DNA of 64,000 bases from Syngnathus acus (GCF_901709675.1 NC_051094.1:6289001-6353000), one strand, 5' to 3'; shown: positions 37,426-55,215, counted from the stretch's first letter. The notes: generated from the sequence alone by a model not told the origin. A program made the numbers and translations.

Positions 37426-38590
37426 TACTCCCAAGTTGAATTGCTAAAGCTGAAATGAAAGAGCGGATTCGGGAGAGGAGAAATACTCTCGCTGAATGTG
37501 AGCCTTGCGGTACTTTTATAAGCTCCCAAGAACAGGGATTTCATGCTCTCCATTTGATAGTCAAGATAGTCTTGGCTAGTTTTTACATCGGGAACTAATG
37601 TAATATTTCACGTTAAATGCAAAACAAGAGGCAGCATTTGCAGCGCCCTGAGTTGAACTACACGCAAATACACAATTTTTCGCGCATATCAAGGAAGAAA
37701 ATAAAAACCCACACCGCAATGGATAATCGCTTTGGATGTTTTCCCACCAATATCCAACAATCGGGACTTTGTTGAGTGGGAGAGCAATAAAATTCTGGAA
37801 AAATCTTGGAAACTTTTCAACAAAACCAAAGAGCCAAACGAACAAAATTTGCAAAACAGAAAAACACTATTTTTCCCCAAAAATATATTATAATATAGCC
37901 TAAGATTACATATCTATTGTAACTCTTTCTTTCTATCACGTGGCAACAGTATTTGGTAATTATATCCTGAAATGAACTACGAGATTTTTAAAAAGTGAGG
38001 GAAATTACAAACTAAATCTAGATTCTGTTGTCCAAGAAAGGATATTTTCTCTGAACCATGCAGAAACTCACTTGACAAGGACTCAGATCCCTAAAGAGCC
38101 GGATTTTAAAGATCACGGCGCCCTCTTGTGGCCAACTGAAACAAAAACACCCGTATTGAAAGTATGCAGCATTTTCTATGCAAATTTGCTATTACGTCAT
38201 TCTGGTTACATTTCTGTAAGAGTGCAGATGTAATATCTTTGTTTTGTTATGTTTTCAATAATCAGTCATTTCTGCACTCATTTCTGCACAATATTCTTCA
38301 CAACCTCCACACTTCTGAACTTTTCATGAGCTAAACTCGTAACATTTAATACAGAAATGGGGAACCTAAGTCCTGAGCCATTCAGTCCAGGGGAGCCCTT
38401 CATCTAAATAAGAACTGTTTGTAAAATTTTGATGAGTAAATGCCTCTTTGCAGCCACAAAGACAAAACGTTGTCGCCACTGCAGTTGAAACTCAGGTAGA
38501 GCTCCCTCTAAGCGATTTCTATCTCCATCCAATCCATCCAGCTCCACGTCCATCCAGGCAATTCTCCCGAGGGAGAGCACCGACTGGCCG
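37426..38590. other. Intergenic between spr and lzts3
   Basis: The two genes diverge from here. No coding segment recognised; AT-rich until about 38440, after which GC content rises toward the probable lzts3 5' exon. Confidence 0.45.
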
Positions 38591-38599
38591 GATGCCAAA

Positions 38600-38826
38600 A
38601 GGGGGCGTTTGCATCATGCAGCCAGAGGGGCGGGTCCAGAGGTGGGTGTGTGTCTCTCAGCTGATGCGCGTATCAACCGAGCGACTCCATCATCAGCATC
38701 CGACGCTGACAGCGGTCGAAGACGGCATCCCCAGCTGCACCGACGCGCGGCGGCATCGCACGATGATCGCGGCCCGCGAGATGCGGCGCTGACAGCGGAA
38801 CAACAACGCGGAGCCTGCAGAAAATA
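38600..38826 (+). other. lzts3: Probable 5' non-coding exon and promoter region of lzts3
   Basis: A CpG-rich block (many CG dinucleotides from about 38500 to 39110) that ends in GCAGAAAATA followed by a consensus donor GTGAGT at 38827. It lies 1.5 kb upstream of the first lzts3 coding exon on the same strand. The left boundary is approximate and the assignment is by position only. Confidence 0.5.
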
Positions 38827-40250
38827 GTGAGTATCGTCTATGACGACGGAACGCATCGCGAGGGTTGCTGTGCACAGTCGCTTGGAGATGGGGAGGGGTA
38901 AAACAAAAACAACAAAAAAATTGATGATAATCATAGTAATCAAAAGGCGCTGCGTTTGAACGTCCGCCCATGTTAACGAGGCCCGTGGATTTGAGTCGGG
39001 GTTAGGATGGCGAGGAGGATTCCACGCGCGGCTGCAGCCACGGGGCCTAGTGAGTGCGTGGAAGCGCGGTGCAATGAGGGCTCGATGCGGATGCTGCTAT
39101 AAAGCCGCCCTTGCCGCCCAGGGATGCAGAGAAAAGAGGGAGTGAGAGAAGGGGGCGGGGGGGGGGGGTCGTGAGGGGAGAGGGCCACAGAGGCACCTAC
39201 CTATAAAACACATTCGACTACTACTACTCGTTCCACTGCTACTACTGCTACAGTCACCCGAGAGGAAGTAATGTAGATACATTCATACTTGTTTATAAAC
39301 TGTACGTGTTTGTGTGTGAGTTCCACTCAGCTATCATAATATTAGGTACACCTGCATCCCCCTCACGTATGAAAATAAGGTGTTATTATCGATTGGAAGC
39401 ACATCTCAGGATGATGCACTGCTGTTGGACACCACTGCAAACTATAATCATAAGAATAGGCATGTTGTTGAAAATGATGGCTCTTAGAATGAAATAAAAA
39501 TGTGCATTATTATTTTTTGCATAGGCAGAGTTACTAAAAAGGACATTTTGGTAAGACCGGATTGTAAATGCATTGAATGTGGATCATTGTTTTACTTTTT
39601 GTTTTATGAAAAAGTGCTGAAGCGTATGATTATATAGATGTTGTTGTATGTTTACAGTTGTGCCAATAAGTTTACATACGCTGGCAGAATTTGTGAAATA
39701 TTGGCAGTTTTATGGAAAATATGATATAGTGGTCATGTTTATCAACAGTAATTGTTGTTAGCACAGCTGTTCATGAACATTATTTGTGTTTTACATAGCA
39801 CATTGTAATTTGGGTCGCTAACTTCTTAGCATGCTAATGGGCCCCCATTTCATGGAAACTTTAGATGACATCTGTCATGGCTTGTTCATTTGAAGATAAA
39901 TTGAATTTTTAATTCCGATGCTACAGATGATAGTAAATGATCCTGGGAAAAACTGGCTAATGTTCATCTTAGTTTAGTATGTTAGCATACTGCTATGAGT
40001 GAGAATGTGGCTAAGATTTTTTGCCCCGTTGCCAAATATCTGCAGGACTGCCTGTGTCATGGCAAAAACATGTTTTGAGGAAATTTTCCATCGAATGTCA
40101 CATGATAACTTGGAGCCTATAAGGATGCAGTTTAGTTTCATTCGGTCAACACCAAGCGAAGTTTCTCTGCTCACCATTTAGTCGAATCCTATTAATGCAA
40201 TAACAATATTGTATAACACCTCTCATTTCTCTGTGTTCCTCTAGTGTGTG
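38827..40250. other. Probable first intron of lzts3
   Basis: Contains a G-run near 39158-39168, a CTA/ACT trinucleotide run near 39220-39250 and a Tc1-like terminal fragment near 39652-39722. A possible acceptor (CCTCTAG) lies near 40245. No coding sequence recognised. Confidence 0.45.
39652..39722 (+). mobile_element. Terminal fragment of a Tc1-like transposon
   Basis: TACAGTTGTGCCAATAAGTT then TACATACGCTGGCAGAATTT matches the terminal inverted-repeat end of common vertebrate Tc1-like elements ('tacagttgtgctcataagtttacatac...ggcagaattt'). Only one end is evident, with no transposase remnant adjoining. Match by eye. Confidence 0.7.
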
Positions 40251-40363
40251 TGCCCCCACTACCTGCATTAGGTTGTGATGACCCACACTGCATCCAAATG
40301 TTTCTGTGACCCTCCCCAAACCTGACTCCTAACCTCTAACCCCTGACCTTTGACCCCCTCACT

Positions 40364-44858
<4,495 letters not shown>

Positions 44859-47700
44859 GAACACATTCAGAGAAACTCGAAATGCCCACTGACCACATCA
44901 CATCGTACTGTAAGAGCATTTCAACTGACCACACACAAAAAAAAACACAGAATATTTGAAGGTACAAGTAAGATGATCAAAACAGAAAGTATATCAATTT
45001 TTAGACAGCCTTCCTCCAGGACAACAAACTGACAATGTTTAGGTGACAGCACTAACACAGCGGTCGTTGATTTCATTCCCGTGCCAGGAAAAAAATAAGG
45101 ACCAAGACAATCAGGGATATTGTCAGAAATTGCAACAACAGTATTATCATTATTATTATCATGCGATATTTATTATTCATTGTAGGTCTGTGTCAGTCGT
45201 ATAATGTACAAGTAGAACTAGTGGTCAGAGTGTGTGACGTTAACCTGCATTTTTGGCCAGAGAGCGCCTTACTCCATCGTTTCCAGCATGTGTACGAGAA
45301 ATAGTCGTGCTGGGGTTAAAAAAAAAAAAAAATACAAGTGTGAATTCAATTTTTAGTGCTTTGATTATATATATGTCTATATAGGTCAATCACTTATTTC
45401 TCATTCGGCGACATCACACTGGACTTTTATCATTGAAGTCAGTTTTCATTTCATGCACAATGTCCAACATGCATGAGTCAAACATATCCTCAGATACAAC
45501 AGAGCTTATATTTTCTCAAATAATACTATTAATAATAAATTGAATATATGTTGAGCTGATAATCAACCCAATCCAAATAATGAGTTTGAAGCGTTTACCT
45601 TCACCTGCGGTGACTAAAACTGAACGCTAGTGGTCAGTGTTGATCTACAATGGTGCTCCGAGATGACTTTCTTTCCTCCTTAAACTGTAAAACAGTGGAA
45701 AGAAATGAATGGAAGCACACCATCTCAATTAGTCAGGAAATAAATCCCAAAGTGAAAAAAATAGAGAATGTATGATAAACAAGAAATAAATTCTTATAGT
45801 TCTAGATTGTACATGTGTGTGTGTGAATGAGGGAATGTGTGCGTGTGTGCCAGTTTCTAAAGACGATAGAGGGACTAGTGGCAATACTGCAAGTAAATCT
45901 ATATTAAGAAAGAATTATTTCATTTTTTTGAGGACAGTAGAATGAACATGGAGGGAAGTAGGTGTTAGAGTTTGTGCATCTGATTGCATAGTTTATTTAG
46001 ATTGAACAATGGGAGAATTCAGCCTAACTGCACTACATCATGTCCATGCAGTTGACATGTACATTAGAATCCAGTGTGAATATCATGGCTTTTATATGTG
46101 GTGTACATGCCAGCATACAAAGATGTTGCTCAAGAATATTAACGTATCGCTAGGGTATCACATATAGTATGATCATCTTTATTACTGTTATTATAAATGA
46201 CAAAGAAAATGTGCCATTGAGTTTTCCTTTGTGTTTTTTTAACTGTGTAGATAGCCTATTGGTCTATCATATGGAGGTGTAACCATAGCAACCTTGTCCC
46301 AAAAAAGAGAAAAGATGCTCCTTTTGATGTAGGTGATAAATGTAGTTGCCACATTGCATAACTGTTTAGAGAGCAAAATCAATTTTATACATGTTTCAAG
46401 TTTATTGTTTATAGTTATGTTATTAGTATTGTTCTGGCTTGATTAAAACCACATCTTTGTTAAGATCAGATGACTGAATAAACGTGAATAATTCAGCTAT
46501 TATTGTGGGACATTGTATTCCTTTTTATTGTGGTATATGTTTATTTAAATTAAGGAGATCAAGTATTGAAATTGGTTCAAAGCAGATTGGAACTAGTAAA
46601 ATCTTTTTGCTACTCAACATGATTGCACGACTACACTTATTTTTCTCAAATACTCATTATGGATACCAAAACTAGGTAAGAAAAAATCCCTCATTGACTA
46701 GCATGAAAGCTCCTGGTCTCCAGTGATACTGTTTAAAACTGGTGGAAAACATCTAAATTGTCTTTCAATACTTTTCTGAGGGAATTATCACAGGCATGTT
46801 TGACCACGAACTTGTCCAGACAGTGCAACATGCGTCATAATACTAGATACTGGCATGCAAAAAATTCAAGAATTCAAGAAATTCAAGAAAAATAATTCAA
46901 GAAATTCAAGAAGAAGAAAAAAAGGTCTTCACGTAAAATTATATTATTAAAACCTGATCGCCAGAAAATGCAACTGTACACACAAAGTAAAGATAATATG
47001 CAACTGTATAAACAAAAAATATAATAATAATAAACGTACTGGTGGTGTAACTTGATTAAAAAAAAAAAGGTGAGGATGTCACTCACGTGGCCATTTTGTT
47101 AAATTTGTACCATTTTGCATTCCGTAGTTGTTTGCACTTGTGCTGAAGACTAGCTATGAATGAAACTTTTAAAGGCTTGGTACGCTGAGACTTAAAGTGC
47201 TGTAAATTGGCAAAACAAATTAAAACCGCTTTAAGTATCTTTCAGAATTACTATTGTTTTAATTTATGAAAGTCATTCATTTCGCATATACCCCGCAACA
47301 TATGCAAACGCTTAAATACGCCGCAGTTTGCTCCTTCTCGCATTCCGTATTTATTACCGGTCAAGCTAGCTTACTGTGTTTACGCTTTACAGCAACGAAA
47401 CAACAGACAATAGTTCGTTTTCCCAATTTATATTGTTATATCGCTTGCGCAAATTATATTTTCTTCTGGCGGCAATCGACAGCAATTGCTCGATGACACA
47501 TTCAATCAAATGCACATATAAACGCGACTTTACTGGCTCCTTATTTGTTATCTGAACGTCTTTGTGCATTGTTGTTACCTTGACCTGCGTTAATGAAAAG
47601 TGAGACAGTCACAGAAGTTGCACGTCATTCACCGCTATTTGCTGTACGACTATGTTGAGCTTTTTAATTGTGCTTCCTTGACCTATTGGAGTTCCTTGTA
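44859..47700. other. Lzts3 3' UTR and intergenic sequence
   Basis: No coding segment recognised. AATAAA-like sites lie near 45531, 45736 and 46477, any of which could end the lzts3 transcript. A run of ATTCAAGAA-type tandem units lies at about 46864-46917 (separate entry). The ubox5 promoter must lie in the right part, but I could not mark it. Confidence 0.4.
46864..46917. repeat. Short tandem repeat, ATTCAAGAA unit
   Basis: About five units of AATTCAAGAA/ATTCAAGAA in a row, followed by an AAG-rich run. Non-coding. Confidence 0.75.
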
Positions 47701-47740
47701 TCTGAATTGGAATGTGTTTTTTCCTCTCAGGTTGAAAAAC

Positions 47741-50700
47741 ATGGTCGTCAATCTTTGCCAGCCACACTTCAATCCGAGCATAAATTGCAATAAGGTATTA
47801 TCCACCCATTCATCATGGAAGATTGTCTTTTGTGCCAAATCACAATAGAGATTGCATCAGGGCACATGAAACGTGTTTAATAGTTTGATAGTCATTCTTA
47901 CCATCCATTGTAATTATGCCTCAAGTCACAACTTTTACTTTATGCAGTTAGACTCTTGACACATGACCACAATTATGTTATTGTCTCTACTCTATCCAGT
48001 TAATCATTCAGCGTGTCTTGTGAAAGGGTAGAAGAAATGTGATAGACTTGGAAAGAGGGAAAAAAACTGAAGGGTGGGGGACAAAAGGCTTGAAAATAAA
48101 GACGCCGAGGGCCACAGTGGTGTGTGGGAGCCTGAATCATCGCTGGCCTTATGCTCTTTTATTGTCGTTTTGTCATATAAGAAAAGATGCATTTTCTACA
48201 CACTCGCAGCTTCTGCTTAAATTCATTTCAAAGAATTTGTCACCTCATCCTTGGGCGCTCCTCTCAAGTTCAAAGGTCTTCAATCCTTTGCACAGCACCC
48301 TTGTCTTGCCGAGTAGTTTGTCGGAGGGCAATGGACAAATGGATTTCAATGTGGAACATGTTTTTATACAAATGCCTTTATATAAATAGATTTTAGTGCA
48401 AAGAAGCTTTTTTTTGGAGGTGACTTGTTTCCTAAAATTTAGTTTTAGTAAGTCTTTCCAGTCGCATTGGCTTGCTTTTATTGTTTTCCAGTTTCTGATT
48501 GTTTCTTTCATGTCCCTCTGTAGTTGTGTGCAGATGGTTACGATGTCACAAACCTTATATCAGCGGATCCTACTGTGCAAAGGCGGGGCTTCAAGCTGGA
48601 GTACTTTTTACGTCCTCCTGTGCAGGTGAGATGTTGCTTCGTTCAGAGGTGTATTTTTGTTCAACCGTCAACGTTCAACAGGTAACGTTAAGGTTCGGCT
48701 TCCGGGTGGAGCTGTGCAGAATAGATGTGGAGCTATGGCCTTGGGGCATGGACCGAGGACAGTGCAGCAAGAGACTGGAGATCAGCACCAGCTCTGATCC
48801 GCTTCCTCCTCCGAATTTTGGCCAGGATCAGTTTAAAAATGGCCTCCGGGAGGAGCAGAAGAGCAGAAAGCAAGAGGAACCCCGTCAAGCTCGTCAGTCG
48901 AATGGCCATCAGTGGAATCTCCAGGCGCAAAAGTGGGGTGGGAAGGCTTCAGATGTGTCTCAGCAAAGGCCTCAGACTCAATCAGGCAGTTCTGAGCAAG
49001 ACTTTAAATTGGTGGGCCGTTGTGAGCTCAAGGAGGAAACCAAAGTTAGTTTCTCCCGTCCTCCTTTTCAACTGCGGCCCCCCTTTGTGTGCCCGCCTCC
49101 TCCTCGCCCCAGCGACAGTCGGCAAGAAGAACTGTGGAGCCGAGGACACCTTTCCTTGACTTCCGTCACGCAGCTCCGCGTGACACTGCCTTTCGGCGGC
49201 TCGGCGTCCGCTCTGGGTCTCAAGGCTTTGGCGGTTTGGGGGCTGCCGGCTCGTTGCTGCCCCCCGGAGGAAGTTGAGAAGATTGAGCACGCTCACAAAG
49301 CCAGTCAAAGGTCACGATGTGGCCATGTCCCAGCAACTGTCAATCAAATTAAGCAGTCCTGCTCAAACACACCGAGGTAAATATGTTGCCTTATTACTGA
49401 GCAATCATCCTATCTTATATTAATACCATGCTTGATTAAAAAAAAAATGGTCTTAAGCTTACTTCAATTATTGGTAGAAAATAAATCACTACAATTTGAC
49501 TTCACTTTGTGTTTCACTTCTGATCCTAGCGCAGAATGTCTCAATTCAATCCCAGAAGAGTTCCTTGACCCCATCACTCAGGAAGTAATGTCGCTTCCCA
49601 TGCTGCTCCCGAGTGGCGTGTCAGTGGACAGCACCACCCTGGAGGAGCACCAGAAACGGGAAGCCTCGTGGGGGAGACCAAGGAGCGACCCTTTCACCGG
49701 CGTCCCCTTCTCCGCCACCTCCCAGCCACTCCCCAATCCTCAGCTGAAAAGACGAATCGACCACTTCGTCCTGCAGAACGGCGGCGCGAGGAGGGACGGG
49801 ACGACAGGAAGAAGTGGGGAGGCAGAAAAGCCAAACGCCTCCAGGTTGATTGGCTCTTTGGCGGCAAATATAATCGAGGACAACGTAACGGGACAGTCGT
49901 CAGATTCTGGAAACATTCCATGCGACTCGAAGCTTTACAACAAAAACACAGCGCTAAATCGTAACGGCGGGAGGAAACGACACCTGAGTGGATCAGAGGC
50001 AGATGTGCCACAGCTACTACCTCAAGCCAAACAACCAAGAAGTCACACAACACCAGGTAAGTCATACCAGCATCAAACAACTGGAAAATAAGTGGCCCAT
50101 TATGAACAAACAAAAAATAAAGACAAACTAAAAGCAAAAAATAGCTATTGCGATACGTCCATCCTTGCTGTGTCTTGTCTTCTTCAGGGCCAAGCAGCAG
50201 CAGCGGTGGCTCGCATGAGCAACATCTGTCATCCAGCCTGGATGATGCCCTCATAGCCGTCTTAAAGGGCAGACCCTCCTTTACGTCAAACTTATCCACG
50301 CGGGGGACTGGCGCTCCTCCCACCGGGTCAGTGGAAGCCTCAACTGTACGACAGGCTACTGCTGCAGGTGGGCACTGGAAAAATGAAAAAACATCAAGAC
50401 AATCACAGTCACATCATTTTGGTTTCACAACAAAGGACCAAGACAATCACAACAGGTGTCAGCATAATAGCAAAATGCCTCTTCACCATGTTTGCTTTGA
50501 AACGGGGGATCCGCTAATTGATCAAAGCTCTGTCAGGTTTATATTCACTTTGCATTTTTTAATGTATTCAGGAGCAAAACCATTTATACACCACTAGCAG
50601 AATTTTAATATGGATTCTACAGTACCACCCCTGCCTCAGTTTGTGGCAACCCTTCGCATTTTTTTTTTTCCCCCCTTCCCAGGCGAGAGGACGTGCTCAT

Positions 50701-50909
50701 CTTGTTCCTGCGCGCTCTCCCCATACTCGATGCCGGCATCGCCAGTTTACCGGCTCCTCTGCGGCCACTTGCTGTGCCGCCCCTGCCTCCAAAGTAACTC
50801 GGCACCTGCGCTCAACTCCATCACCACCACGACATCCTCCGCCTGCTTCCTGTGCGCAACCTGCCGAACTCCCTCGTCTCGCAGCGACATCCTCCGCGTG
50901 CATCACTAG
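47741..50909 (+). CDS. ubox5: U-box and RING domain E3 ubiquitin ligase (RNF37)
   Basis: E3 ubiquitin-protein ligase of the U-box class, reported in mammals to be nuclear and to work with UbcM4-type E2 enzymes. Six coding exons: 47741-47794, 48524-48625, 48682-49376, 49530-50056, 50188-50367 and 50683-50909, in phase, 594 residues (human 541). Exon 1 begins MVVNLCQPHFNPSINCNK just after an acceptor. Exons 2-3 hold the N-terminal conserved region (GFKLEYFLRPPVQVTLRFGF, VELCRIDVELWP). The U-box starts at the exon 4 boundary with IPEEFLDPITQEVMSLPMLL and runs through DPFTGVPFS and LKRRIDHFV. A C-terminal RING-like segment (CSSCSCALSP, YRLLCGHLLCRPCL, CFLCATC) ends the protein. UBOX5 adjoins AVP/OXT in human, which supports the call. 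Confidence 0.95.
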
Positions 50910-52395
50910 CCTGCCCGGAGACAGTACAAGGCAACAGTCTGTTCCCAAGGCGGAGGCACGGAAACGGTGTTTGTCCTTGTTCATCGCTACGTTCTCAGGC
51001 GTACAGAGGACGTCAAGAAGTATTGCGTAAAACTGTTTAGGCAAAAAAAAAATAGAAGATTGTCGTCTTCTCTCTCTTTTTCTAGTCTATTCATTGAACA
51101 CTGCAGCCTTGGTTCAGGCACCTTGTGGACACACAAAGGGGCTTGAGGATAGTGAAGCGTCACCAGGGTCTAAATGCACAAAGATGAAAGCACGGAGGCT
51201 GAGGCTTCACAAGATGTTGACCTTCTCATGCCGCACATCCTCCATTGGACATTTCAACTGCTGTTTTGAACAGTTGGAAAAATAAATGCGGAATTTAGGT
51301 CAATTGCAGAAATTAAATCCAATTTTAAGATCGAATGATTTTAGCCATTTTGTGCTAACAACCACTCCACAGGTATTCCGTGTCTGTCCTTCTTCAGAGC
51401 TGCCACCGAGCGTGCAAAAAGATCCAAAGTCACAAAAGACTTGTATATTACAACCTCGTTGACAAACATGTTGGTCTCCATGACAACATCAAGTATAATC
51501 AAGGTTGTGATCTTGCATCCGCTCTTGGAGAGCTGCATGCAAAATGGTGTCCTATAAGAACAATAATAATAACCTGAGCTTTCTTTTGTTCAATGTAGTA
51601 AATAAATATTCAACCTTTTTATATTTTATACAGCGCATGTCGACATTAGGGTGAGCTGGAGCCTGTCTGAGCTGACTGGAGAAAACAAGTTGGTATGGTG
51701 AGACCCCTATGTCACAATTCTATGTGTGGCTTGTCCACATTTCGGGCAGTGTAATATAAAAGTATAACAATAACATACAGTAGGTGCAAACAGTTATACA
51801 GTATAAGTTGCTCTTTGCAGAGGATAAAGTATAGATGCCTCTGATGTCCTGTGAAATAATTTTGAGGTATCTGTACTTGACTTTTTTTTTAATGCCTTTA
51901 AATTTTACTCCCTACATTTGAAGCAACTTTTACTCCTTACTCCTCAAACTAGGCTTGTTACTTTTTTCATCTTCCACTATTGAGGACACCTCTGCATGAT
52001 ATAAATAAATGCGCTTAACTGCTAATAAGCAAGACAACATCTAATAGGTGAGCTAAAATGCAGCACATGCAACACAAGTGGATTTAAAATGCTAATTTTG
52101 TTTGGATCATCGAGTCATAAAAACAAAGCAAAGAAGGTTAATCAAAGTAACCTTGAGGTTGCGCCATAAGTAGTTTTAGATGTTGATTGGACTGCTCGAG
52201 CACGAAGTGCTCAATAATGGCTGACAAATGCTTGATTAATCGTGTTAAAGGTTTTCCTCTTTGGACTTGTTTCTTCTTTACAGTTTGTCCTTTTGCCAGC
52301 AGCCTGATTATTGTCGCATGTGGAATACAGACAAAAACATTTGTTGCCGTTGGGGCGGATAAGTGATGCGCAAACACATTCGCCTCGACCTCTCT
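50910..52395. other. Ubox5 3' flank and intergenic sequence to vasotocin
   Basis: No further coding segment recognised. A diverged repeat fragment lies at about 51640-51680. The vasotocin promoter begins near the right end. Confidence 0.45.
51640..51680 (+). repeat. Fragment of the fish interspersed repeat
   Basis: ATTAGGGTGAGCTGGAGCCT followed by GTCTGAGCTGACTG matches the internal 'actagggtcgcgggcgtgctggagcctatcccagctgact' portion of the same family seen at 20760 and 26225. Short and diverged. Confidence 0.45.
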
Positions 52396-52405
52396 GGTGC
52401 GCCTG

Positions 52406-52413
52406 TGACGTCA
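52406..52413 (+). promoter_or_regulatory. Consensus CRE in the vasotocin promoter
   Basis: A perfect palindromic TGACGTCA lies 97 bases upstream of the vasotocin ATG and 30 bases upstream of a TATA-like TTAAAA. Vertebrate AVP promoters are known to be cAMP-responsive through CRE-type sites. Function here is inferred from sequence and position. Confidence 0.65.
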
Positions 52414-52435
52414 CGTACAAGTGTCAATCAAGCAC

Positions 52436-52441
52436 TTAAAA
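52436..52441 (+). promoter_or_regulatory. TATA-like box of vasotocin gene
   Basis: TTAAAA followed by GCGAGG, 67 bases upstream of the ATG, at the expected distance from a start near 52466. Confidence 0.5.
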
Positions 52442-52502
52442 GCGAGGTAGCGGGCGGTGAAGCATCCCGCAGCAAACGAAAGCTCAGCATTGATCAGCAG
52501 CA

Positions 52503-53794
52503 ATGGCTCGCTCCTCCGTGCTCCCCCTGTGCGTCCTGGGACTCCTCGCCTTCTCCACCGCGCTCTCCTCCGCCTGCTACATCCAGAACTGCCCCCGGGG
52601 AGGCAAGCGTGCCTTGGCCGAGACTGCACTCCGACAGGTGGGCAACATCTTTCTTCTTCTTCCTTATACTGCACAATTTTACTGTAAAAATATCTTTTGA
52701 ATAAAATTCCAAAATAGACATAAATTTGGGTACTGTACATAATATATGTGACGTTTTTTGATGTTTAAAATGCTCATATTTTATGTTTGCCGAATATAAT
52801 TGTAGTTAAATAATATACATTTGAAAAATGTAATTCATTAACAACAAAATATCTTTAAATTGATAATATAATTTACCTTTCTGAAATACGTAGGTCATTG
52901 GCACCCTCAAAATTTAAAAAGGAATGTTCTTATAGATTAATATTTTTTCAGAAATATTTAATTCAAGTTTAAAATTGAATAATTAAAATATGTAACATTC
53001 GAAAATGGAGTACATTGCTAACTTTGATTAAAAAAAATTGCAATATTTTATATTTTTTTCAACATTACAAAAAACATTTTGGTTTAAACTTGAGTACTGA
53101 AATGTGTTTCATTATTTTGCACATCTTTATAGTTTTAACATTATGATGTGCTGTATCAGATTGGGGGATAAGAACTAGCAACACGATTAGGACTTTTTCT
53201 TTTAATCCTAATGAGCAAAAAAAGTACTAATGTAAAAAAAAATTGGAGTTGACGGACTTTAACTTCAAAATGACACCAATGGAGTTACCCCACTCTAGTT
53301 CTGTGGCACTTTAAAATTAATATTTGTGAAAAATGTCCTATTTTTGCCTTGCAGTGCATGTCATGCGGCCCAGGGGAAAGAGGCCGCTGCTACGGCCCCA
53401 ACATCTGCTGCATAGACAACTTTGGCTGCCTTCTGGGCTCCCCGGAAACGACTCACTGCGTGGAGGAGAACTACCTGCTTACCCCCTGCCAAGCTGGTGG
53501 GCGACCCTGCGGACTTGAGGGGGGCCACTGCGCCGCTTCGGGATTCTGCTGTAACTCTGGTGATAAATCAATCTCTATCCTTTCATTTTCCAACATAAAA
53601 TGTCAGCGACTGTACGTGTGTTCACTTGTTTGAACTGGTTTTGGGTTTACCTCGCAGAGAGCTGTGCTGTGGACTCCTCCTGCCTGGGGGAGGTTGAGTT
53701 GGAGAATCCTGCCCAAACTTCTGCAGGGAGCTCACCTGCAGAGTTGCTCATGCGCCTTCTCCATGTAGCTACCAGGGGACAGACTGAGTACTAA
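52503..53794 (+). CDS. avp: Vasotocin-neurophysin precursor (fish vasopressin)
   Basis: Precursor of arginine vasotocin and its neurophysin carrier. Three exons: 52503-52637, 53355-53559 and 53658-53794, in phase, 158 residues. Signal peptide residues 1-24, hormone CYIQNCPRG at 25-33, GKR processing site at 34-36. The neurophysin domain follows ([33 protein letters not shown]), then a leucine-rich copeptin-like C terminus ([13 protein letters not shown]). It has the same orientation as isotocin, 25 kb downstream of it. Exon sizes match isotocin exon for exon (exon 2 is 205 nt in both). Unlike isotocin, I saw no 5' UTR intron. Candidate poly(A) signal AATAAA at 54190-54195. Confidence 0.97.
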
Positions 53795-54195
53795 AACGCT
53801 GTCGTCACTCTTACTCACTTAAATGCCTTTGAGACTCCCAACCTGAAACATACACTCACTTAAGTCGGTGTTTATTTAAGCCAAGTGCACATATTTTACA
53901 TTTGAAAAACTTCAAGAAAAGAAAGAAAAAGAGATGAAATATTGAAGATCTTGCCTCAATTTCCGCCATCTAGTGGAAGAGCACAGAATTGCTCTGCTTG
54001 TCACTATAAGCCACAGGCAAAAAGAGATAATCATTATTTGGAGTAAATAAATCATTTTGAGCCTAAATAAGTGAAAGCGGATAGGGGGTGTTTGGGGATC
54101 AATGACTCCAGTCACAACCACTTCTATTTAATGTAACGCAAATAGTGTTATGACGCCTTGTACTCTGCCCTTCCATCACTCTTTGAAATAATAAA

Positions 54196-55215
54196 TAAAT
54201 TATGTGCATTTGAGATTTGCTACTGTGTTCATTAATGTACAAAACGATGCGCATATTGTAAATTAATTTTACTCCCAGTGCACCCCAGTCTTCTGATCAT
54301 GCATAGTAGCCAACCAAAAATGCAATTAAATAAGATGCCATAGTAAGTTAAACAACAATGCTTGACCAAGTAGGTGTATGTGACTTTTGAGTGAAAATGG
54401 AATAAAACAATATAGAGTATGTTATGATATTTGTCTTATTATAAATTCCCAGAAAGCTCACTGGAAAGGCTCCAGATTGTAACAAAGACAAGCACTACAG
54501 AAAAGTGGATATATGAATGTGAATAAATCTTAAGATTCCGATTCTTGGAAAAGGATATGAATAATGAACATCTGCTCGCAGATGTGTTTCAGCATGTGCA
54601 CGGGTGAAAGTGTGCGTGCGTGTGTTTTGTGTTCATTCCAGCCCGATTACAATGCGGCGCCTGTTGGATTTTGTCAGTTAAATTATTGAATCAAAGCCAC
54701 TCAGAGTACACTAATTCACATAACCGGCTTTTATGCCGCTGACTGGCAGCTGGTAAACGTTCCAAAAGACTTTATTGTCACGAGTAACTGCATTTGTACT
54801 GAGTCCAAAGTCCTTGCACAATGGTTGCTTCAAAGGCAAACCTGGTTTAAACTGGTCGAGCTCGTGCGTAAAAGACTCAACTTTGGGGACCAGGCATGCT
54901 AGTTGATTGGTTTAAGTCTTGCTACAGACTAAACAGAGGTCAAAAGTACACTGCTTGCTGGAGAGGTGAAGTTCATTCAGTCATCTTCCAGACCGCTTAC
55001 AAGCATATATTTATTTTCAGATACGATCGTGATCATGTATAAACATCAATTTCTGGCAGGGTTTTGGATACCGCTCTCATATTTTATCATATGTCACCTT
55101 CTTGCCAATTCATAAGAATGCTGTGAATGTGAAACCGTTCATCAATTAAGCCGCAACCTGTCAGAGCCTGTTTGAGTGTTCACCCGCCGCTGTATGTGGG
55201 CAGGTACGCAGGCAA
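54196..55215. other. Intergenic between vasotocin and the chemokine gene
   Basis: No coding sequence recognised. A short segment near 54972-54998 (CATTCAGTCATCTTCCAGACCGCTTA pattern) resembles the end of the common fish interspersed repeat. Confidence 0.4.

Noticed and set aside
49694-50323. Long minus-strand ORF across ubox5 exons 4-5
   Set aside because: Antisense shadow that runs through the intron; it has Arg-rich low-complexity composition and no motif.
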